Assembly: GCF_039697315.1 (NCBI RefSeq)
Contig: NZ_CP155619.1
Coordinates: forward strand, 4,774,001 to 4,838,000
Source: Pseudomonas abietaniphila
GTDB taxonomy: Bacteria > Pseudomonadota > Gammaproteobacteria > Pseudomonadales > Pseudomonadaceae
Direction: 5' to 3'
DNA: 64,000 nt
Shown here piece by piece: positions 59,403 to 64,000 of the stretch. The notes below the pieces were generated by a model that worked only from the letters and a program-made list of their open reading frames with translations, was not told the DNA's origin and did no database searches. Position 1 is the stretch's first letter. The number at the start of each line of letters is the position of its first letter. The position numbers were made by a program, and so were the translations under genes.

Positions 59403-59435
59403 GGCTCCAGCCCTTGAAAATCAAGGGCTGGAGCC
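59403..59435. terminator. strong hairpin after the lactonase gene
   Basis: GGCTCCAGCCCTTGA/TCAAGGGCTGGAGCC, 15-base perfect stem, loop of three, no T run. Confidence 0.6.
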
Positions 59436-59565
59436 ATGTATTAATTGAAGTGATAAGGGCTAGTGCCAGAAAAGATTTTTTCTGAAAGCTCCTCGGGCGT
59501 ACTTTTAATTCCACGGCCAAGACGGTCAAGACTTGAAACGAAACATCTACACCGAGGCACACACC

Positions 59566-59748
59566 ATGAACTTCAATATCTTCTCCATCATCGCCGCGTC
59601 TGCCATCTCCGCTACTGTTGCATTGCCTGCCAGTGCCAGTGTCGAAGTCACCGACAAAAAAGTCAGCTCGACCCAGAGTTACACTCCGAAGTACCTGCAA
59701 CAAAGCGCCAACTTCTATGCGGCTCTGGATCATAAGACCCAGCAATGA
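59566..59748 (+). CDS. small secreted protein, unknown
   Basis: 60 residues. Signal peptide NFNIFSIIAASAISATVALP-ASAS, mature part about 37 residues, VEVTDKKVSSTQSYTPKYLQ QSANFYAALDHKTQQ, no cysteines. GAGGCACACACC before ATG at 59566. A dyad CAGAAAAgatTTTTTCTG at 59467-59484 lies 80 bases upstream. Confidence 0.7.
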   Translation: MNFNIFSIIAASAISATVALPASASVEVTDKKVSSTQSYTPKYLQQSANFYAALDHKTQQ

Positions 59749-59763
59749 ATAGAACTCGATGTG

Positions 59764-59808
59764 AATCCATTCCCCGTTAACGACATAAACGGTACCGGGG
59801 AATGGATT
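59764..59808 (+). terminator. terminator of the small secreted protein gene
   Basis: AATCCATTCCCCG/CGGGGAATGGATT, 13-base stem followed by TGTAAG; strong but with a short T run. Confidence 0.7.
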
Positions 59809-59856
59809 TGTAAGAACTAAATATTACGATCGTTATATCTGCTCCGAGTGCAAGAA

Positions 59857-59959
59857 CGCTTTCGCGAGCAAATTCGCCTTTAACAGGTTGATGCGACCCA
59901 CTGACCACTGCGTGTCAGGCCATGCATCAAATGCAGGCGAGCTTGCTCGCGAAAGCGTT
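59857..59959. repeat. REP pair, outward/decayed
   Basis: CGCTTTCGCGAGCAAATTCG and GCGAGCTTGCTCGCGAAAGCG. Confidence 0.65.
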
Positions 59960-59977
59960 GAATTCCCTCCCTTTGGT

Positions 59978-60011
59978 CCCCGTCTGCTGAATAAGCGACG
60001 GGGATTTTTTT
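59978..60011 (+). terminator. canonical terminator without an assigned gene
   Basis: CCCCGTC/GACGGGG then seven T. It sits 230 bases beyond the last coding gene on this strand, which already has its own hairpin, so a small RNA ending here is possible. Apart from this and two REP pairs, 59749-60263 shows nothing. Confidence 0.75.
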
Positions 60012-60029
60012 ATGCCCCGATTACATGCC

Positions 60030-60120
60030 CCTGTAGGCGTGAGCTTGCTCGCGATCAGCATACTTCCGTGAAATCATTATTAGCTGACACTCCCTGATCG
60101 CGAGCAAGCTCACGCCTACC
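60030..60120. repeat. inverted REP pair (GCGTGAGCTTGCTCGCGATC type)
   Basis: CCTGTAGGCGTGAGCTTGCT and inverse AGCAAGCTCACGCCTAC. Confidence 0.88.
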
Positions 60121-60263
60121 GTCAGGTGGGCAACACTATCGGCCTGATTAACTTTCTAAATAATCAACCGAGTCGATCTTTTGAATCGCTGCACATCGTT
60201 TTTCATTAATAAGAACTCCGGGCATTCTGGGCGCCGGAAACGAAACATCCCGGAGTAACTGTC

Positions 60264-60455
60264 ATGGCCACTGCCATTCTTCATTCACTTAAACAAGGCG
60301 CTTACACCGCCATCGCTTTGTATGTTGTCTTCATCGCAGTGGTCACCGTCACCAGCATGAATCCACAACTGACTGCACCGGTATCGGTGTCGGCTCAATC
60401 GTCCGTCGTCGAGCTGGATCGTGCTTCTGTCAGCACGCAGGAGCGTGCGTCGTGA
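60264..60455 (+). CDS. small single-pass membrane protein, unknown
   Basis: 63 residues: short cytoplasmic N-terminus, helix AIALYVVFIAVVTVTSM, polar tail ending SVSTQERAS. CCCGGAGTAACTGTC before ATG. Its stop overlaps the GTG start of the next gene (GTGA). Confidence 0.6.
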   Translation: MATAILHSLKQGAYTAIALYVVFIAVVTVTSMNPQLTAPVSVSAQSSVVELDRASVSTQERAS

Positions 60456-60682
60456 GAGGCGTTAAATTTTGGGTGATCGTATTTTTTGCCCTGATCAACA
60501 ACGGCTGCTCGTTGCTGGGTTATGGCGAAGGGTCGGTGGGCGGTGTGGCGCGCAGCATGGAATTCAAGACCGAAGTCGCCGAAGCCATCGAAATGCAGCG
60601 GGGGCAGAAGCTCAACGCAGGCAACCCGCCACCGAAACACGGCGAGTTGTTCTCTGAGATCTTCCAATGGACGGTGGTGTGA
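60452..60682 (+). CDS. small lipoprotein-like protein, unknown
   Basis: 76 residues, GTG start overlapping the previous stop, with AGGAGCGTGC upstream. Hydrophobic lead FWVIVFFALINNGCS with a weak lipobox around C19, then a polar region GSVGGVARSMEFKTEVAEAI. Translational coupling to the small membrane protein suggests they work together. Not recognised. Confidence 0.6.
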   Translation: MRGVKFWVIVFFALINNGCSLLGYGEGSVGGVARSMEFKTEVAEAIEMQRGQKLNAGNPPPKHGELFSEIFQWTVV

Positions 60683-60697
60683 CGTCACTGCGCGAAC

Positions 60698-60724
60698 CTG
60701 TGGGAGCGAGCTTGCTGCGGACCG
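60698..60724. repeat. single truncated REP
   Basis: CCTGTGGGAGCGAGCTTGCT followed by GCGGA, where the usual continuation CGCGAA is lost. Confidence 0.6.
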
Positions 60725-60771
60725 CGATCGGACGAATGCAGAGGGTCAGTGATCGGAGTGTCGGCTGACGC

Positions 60772-61071
60772 ACCGCATTCGCCACCGTCGTAACCTCCGG
60801 CAGCTCCCACAGTTACGGTGCTGAGTCCCGGATTTTCTGCATCACCCGTGTGAGCAACGTCGATTTCAGAAACCGCATTCGCCACCGTCGTAACCTCCGG
60901 CAGCTCCTACAGTTACGGTGCTGAGTCCCGGATTTTCTGCATCACCCGTGTGAGCAACGTCGATTTCAGAAACCGCATTCGCCACCGTCGTAACCTCCGG
61001 CAGCTCTCACAGTTACGGTGCTGGGTCCCGGATTTTCTGCATCACACGCGCAAACAACGCCGAATCCAGGA
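60772..61071. repeat. three tandem 100-bp units containing the gst 3' end
   Basis: Units start at 60772, 60872 and 60972 with ACCGCATTCGCCACCGTCGT. Each has a REP-like half (first about 40 bases) and a half that is, on the minus strand, the last 19 codons and stop of gst. Units 1 and 2 differ at one base; unit 3 is the real gene end and differs from them at about ten positions in its gst half. Confidence 0.95.
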
Positions 61072-61630
61072 ACCGCGTGAGCCATCCCTGCAGTCTTGGA
61101 TACGGTGCCTGCCAGAACCAGTCCGGGTCGACCCCGCAGAACTGCCGTACGAAAGGCGCCAGCGCAATGTCTGCCAGGGTCAGGTGATCGGTCACCAGAA
61201 AGTCGCGATCCTTCAACAAGCCTTCCAGCTTATTCAGGAACACCTCACCCCGTGCCCGGTAGTCTGCCTGGGTGAATTCCGGATACCGCACGGCGTATTT
61301 GTAGCGATCCAGATCGGTCTTGAAGCCGCTGTCGTTCTCCGCGATCAGTTCAGCGATCTGCCGTTGCGCTTCTGGATCAGAGGCCATGGACCAATCGTCC
61401 GGGTCATGCTGCGCCAGTGCCCAGCGCATGATGTCCAGGCTCTGTTCCAGCACCTGGTCATCCAGCACCAGCACCGGCACGGTGCCCTTGGGTGAGCGTT
61501 CGAGCATTTCCGGCGGCTTGGCCTTGAGGCTGACTTCAATCAGTTCAACCTGAACGCCCGAATACGCCACCGCCATGCGCGCACGCATGGCATACGGGCA
61601 ACGGCGGAACGAGTAGAGCAGGGCGCTCAT
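61013..61630 (-). CDS. glutathione S-transferase-family protein
   Basis: 205 residues. N-terminal thioredoxin-like domain (MSALLYSFRRCPYAMRARMA with CPYA motif; PVLVLDDQVLEQSLDIMRWA contains the P and S of the GSH site), all-helical C-terminal domain (ADIALAPFVRQFCGVDPDW). Close to YfcG/omega-like bacterial GSTs. Begins inside the sbcC stop codon (ATGA overlap). Stop codon lies in the third unit of the tandem array. Confidence 0.9.
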   Translation of the reverse strand: MSALLYSFRRCPYAMRARMAVAYSGVQVELIEVSLKAKPPEMLERSPKGTVPVLVLDDQVLEQSLDIMRWALAQHDPDDWSMASDPEAQRQIAELIAENDSGFKTDLDRYKYAVRYPEFTQADYRARGEVFLNKLEGLLKDRDFLVTDHLTLADIALAPFVRQFCGVDPDWFWQAPYPRLQGWLTRFLDSALFARVMQKIRDPAP

Positions 61631-64000
61631 CCACTGACTTCCACGGTGCTCAGGCCATTGCCCTGGCGGCGCACCTGAATCTGCACCGGAATTCGCTCGT
61701 GCATTTCCTGTACGTGGGAAATCACGCCCACCTTGCGCCCTTGAGCCTGCAAGCCATCCAGCGCATCCATCGCCAGTTGCAGCGACTCGGGGTCGAGGCT
61801 GCCGAAACCTTCGTCGATGAACAGCGACTCGATTTTCAAGGTGCTGGACGCCATGGACGCCAGGCCGAGCGCGAGGGCGAGCGACACCAGGAAGGTTTCG
61901 CCCCCTGACAACGAATGCACCGAACGCAGCTCATCGCCCATTTCGGTGTCCATCACCAGCAAGCCGAGCATGCTGCCGCCGCGCTTCAGGCGATAACGCC
62001 GTACCAGTTGTTTGAGCTGCGCGTTGGCGTGATGCACCAGCAGATCAAGGTTGTACGTCTGGGCGATCTTGCGGAAGGTATCGCCCGTGGCCGAACCGAT
62101 CAGGGCGTTGATTCGGCCCCAACGCTGGAACTCCGAATAAGCGGCTGCGATTCGCGCCTGCAATTCGCTGCTGGCATTGCGACGGCGGTCGTCCTCGCTC
62201 ATCTGCGCGCGCAAATCGGCGCACAACTGATCGTGAGTGGTCAACTGGCCCTGTGCGTCGGTCAAGGCCGACGCCAATTGCTCGCCGTCCGCGATGTCGC
62301 TGTGTTGCGCCTGATGCTGTTGCAACTGGGCGTCGCGTTCTTGCACCAGCACTTTGGCTTGCTCCAGGGCTTTTTCGCTGAGCTGCAAGCGCTGGCGCAG
62401 TTGCCCGACGCTGTCATCGCTCATGCCCAACAAGGTGTCCAGCGCGGCGTCGTCCAGTTCACTGTGCTGACTGCGCCATGCGTTGATCTGCCCGTCGAGG
62501 TCGGTCAGCTCTTGCTCCAAACCGTGCAGGCGCTGACGCTCGCTGTCCAGCTCAGCGCTCAGCTTGATCACTTCGCTGCGCGCCTGCTGCAAGGCCTCGG
62601 CCGTGGTCGCCTGGGACTGCCGCGCTTGCTCGACGGCGTGTTCAAGGTGCTGCTGCCATTGCTCGGCGCTGGCCTGCTCGCCGAGGATTTCTTGCAAGCG
62701 CTGCTGAACGACACGCTGTTGCTGCTGGCTGGCATCGAGCTGTTTTTGCAGCTTCTGATGCTCGTGCTGGCGTCCCTGTTGAGTGATTTGCTCACGTTCG
62801 ATTTTCAGCGCGCGCTCGTTGTGTTCCTGCTGTTCGTCCTTCTGCTGACCGAGCTGCTCGATGCGGCGCGCAATGTCGTTGTCCAGCTGCAGGAAGCTTT
62901 CGGTGGCCGACTCGCGCCACGACGACAGGCTCTCGGCGGGCAACAACGGTTCGAACTCCTGCAGCGCGGTTTCGAATGCCTGGTTGTCCAGGGAGATGTT
63001 GCGCTGTTGATCGTCCAGCAGTTTCATCGCCTGCTGACTGGCCTCGCGCGCGTCCTGAACCTGCTGCTGCAAGGATTCCGCATCGCGCTGCACCTTGAGC
63101 AGCCGGGTCTGGCGTTGCTCGGCGGTGAGGATTTCCTGCGCCAGCTGATGCAGGCGTTCGCTCAGCCAATCGGTACGCAGGTGTTCGGGCTGTTCCAGCA
63201 AGCGCGGGTACAGGGGATGGGTTTCGAGTTCTGGCGTGAGCTTCTGCAACTGCTCGCTGAGCTGATCCAGTTGCGGTTTGGAGACCTTCAACTGGTTGTT
63301 CAATTCACCGACTTCGGCGCGCAATTCAGCGAGCTTCTCGCTGAGCTGGCTGACCTTCAGCCGTGCCTGGGTTTCTTCGCTGTCGTCATGCCCGGACAGC
63401 GCCTCGAGCAGTGCCTCGGACTGGTGATACGGATGATCTTCGCTGCCGCACACCGGGCACGGCTGGTGATCCACCAGCTGCCCGCGCAATTGCTCGACGC
63501 TCGCACTGCGCGCCAGCCGCTGGCGTTGCAGCAGTTCGACAGTGACCTTCAACGCCTGCTCGGCCGCCTCGTGTTCGCCCTTGAGCTTCAGGCCCTGAGC
63601 GATGCCTTGCGCGCGGCGCTCGGTGGCCTGTTGTTGACTGTTCTGCACGTCCTGCAAGCGCGTCGCGATGTCTTGATGACGCTGCCACAGACGCTCGAGT
63701 GAGTCGCTGGCGGCGTGCTGCTGACGGTTTTCCTGCAACAGCCCACTGAGGCGTTCGATTTCCTGACTGACGGCGTCCGCCTTGACCTGAGCATCGTCGT
63801 ACAGCGCCTGCAAGGCACTTCGGCGTTCACTCAAGGCCTGTTCGGCCCGCGTGGCCGCTTGCTCCAGTGCGGGCAGTTCTTCACGGCCCTTGTTCAGGCG
63901 CGAACTGACCAGCACGATCTGTTGCAGGCGTGGCCGATAGGCGTCCCACGACTGGCTGAGTGAACTCAGTGCTGCGCTGTTCTGTAGCTGTTCGGCGATG
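61627..64000 (-). CDS. sbcC: exonuclease SbcC, C-terminal part (5' end outside window)
   Basis: Large SMC-like subunit of the SbcCD nuclease that cuts hairpins and DNA ends. The frame stays open to the right edge (upstream of the first GTG at 63915 the residues IAEQLQNSAALSSLSQSW continue), so about 790 C-terminal residues are visible. Zinc hook CPVCGSEDH with its flanking coiled coils, then C-terminal ATPase half: signature VHSLSGGETFLVSLALALG and Walker B LFIDEGFGSLDPES. sbcD would lie to the right. Overlaps gst by four bases. Confidence 0.94.
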   Translation of the reverse strand, partial: IAEQLQNSAALSSLSQSWDAYRPRLQQIVLVSSRLNKGREELPALEQAATRAEQALSERRSALQALYDDAQVKADAVSQEIERLSGLLQENRQQHAASDSLERLWQRHQDIATRLQDVQNSQQQATERRAQGIAQGLKLKGEHEAAEQALKVTVELLQRQRLARSASVEQLRGQLVDHQPCPVCGSEDHPYHQSEALLEALSGHDDSEETQARLKVSQLSEKLAELRAEVGELNNQLKVSKPQLDQLSEQLQKLTPELETHPLYPRLLEQPEHLRTDWLSERLHQLAQEILTAEQRQTRLLKVQRDAESLQQQVQDAREASQQAMKLLDDQQRNISLDNQAFETALQEFEPLLPAESLSSWRESATESFLQLDNDIARRIEQLGQQKDEQQEHNERALKIEREQITQQGRQHEHQKLQKQLDASQQQQRVVQQRLQEILGEQASAEQWQQHLEHAVEQARQSQATTAEALQQARSEVIKLSAELDSERQRLHGLEQELTDLDGQINAWRSQHSELDDAALDTLLGMSDDSVGQLRQRLQLSEKALEQAKVLVQERDAQLQQHQAQHSDIADGEQLASALTDAQGQLTTHDQLCADLRAQMSEDDRRRNASSELQARIAAAYSEFQRWGRINALIGSATGDTFRKIAQTYNLDLLVHHANAQLKQLVRRYRLKRGGSMLGLLVMDTEMGDELRSVHSLSGGETFLVSLALALGLASMASSTLKIESLFIDEGFGSLDPESLQLAMDALDGLQAQGRKVGVISHVQEMHERIPVQIQVRRQGNGLSTVEVSG

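Noticed and set aside
60772..61071. CRISPR-like regular repeats
   Set aside because: Units are contiguous 100-bp copies without spacers and include a gene end; no cas genes.
61915..63702. 595-codon open frame antisense to sbcC
   Set aside because: Leu/Gln-rich shadow of the SbcC coiled coil, no start context or domain.

Overview
The window is a chromosomal segment of a Pseudomonas (sensu stricto, not P. aeruginosa; most likely the fluorescens or syringae side of the genus, a tentative placement). The reasons are the gene order acsA-aotJQMOP-argR-aruCFGDB-x-aruE ... alaS-lysC-rsmA, which is the P. aeruginosa arginine-catabolism neighbourhood, an AmrZ orthologue, high-GC codon use, and many inverted REP pairs of the 'TGTAGGAGCGCGCTTGCCCGCGAT' or 'TGTGGGAGCGAGCTTGCTCGCGAA' kind between genes.

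Layout. (1) 1-15.5 kb: the 3' end of acsA, then basic amino-acid import (aotJQMOP), the regulator argR and the arginine succinyltransferase pathway (aruC, F, G, D, B, E). Together they import arginine or ornithine and degrade arginine to glutamate and succinate. TGTCGC-N8-AA half-sites, the published ArgR target, lie before aotJ and aruC. (2) 15.5-25.2 kb: type II lumazine synthase behind an FMN riboswitch, threonine aldolase, alaS, lysC (with a likely internal start for a beta subunit), rsmA, tRNA-Ser and two identical tRNA-Arg(ACG), an MgtE magnesium channel and amrZ. (3) 25.2-26.2 kb: two small membrane proteins; the upstream one has a candidate sigma-54 promoter and paired dyads resembling enhancer sites. 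(4) 26.4-29.6 kb: a tRNA-Arg(CCT) followed by a small foreign-looking patch with an OLD-like AAA/TOPRIM protein and a decayed serine recombinase. (5) 29.6-40 kb: stress and redox genes (isochorismatase-like hydrolase, Ohr, SDR, DsbA/FrnE, tautomerase), mqo, then a divergent chemoreceptor and response-regulator/kinase pair, both preceded by good FliA (sigma-28) promoter matches. (6) 40.4-46.8 kb: an unusual exopolysaccharide locus on the minus strand, ordered HlyD-like adaptor, alpha-barrel periplasmic protein, cellulose-synthase-like GT2 with PilZ domain, TolC/NodT-type outer-membrane factor. It has no BcsB or BcsC, so it looks like a synthase paired with a tripartite-efflux-style exit path. 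(7) 47.2-57.4 kb: a membrane-anchored phosphodiesterase-like protein, then a pentonate catabolic cluster (GntR regulator, IlvD/Edd arabinonate-type dehydratase, ACS-family MFS, AraD1/FAH-like protein, alpha-ketoglutarate semialdehyde dehydrogenase, second MFS) that would turn L-arabinonate or a similar sugar acid into 2-oxoglutarate. (8) 57.6-64 kb: small proteins, a beta-propeller lactonase, a glutathione S-transferase whose 3' end is repeated as a 100-bp tandem array, and the C-terminal part of sbcC.

The points I consider most worth checking are the GT2/HlyD/OMF glycan locus, the sigma-54-like control of the small membrane proteins, the paired FliA promoters, the OLD-like gene beside tRNA-Arg(CCT), and the gst tail array. 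All functional statements are from sequence reading; no database search was run.
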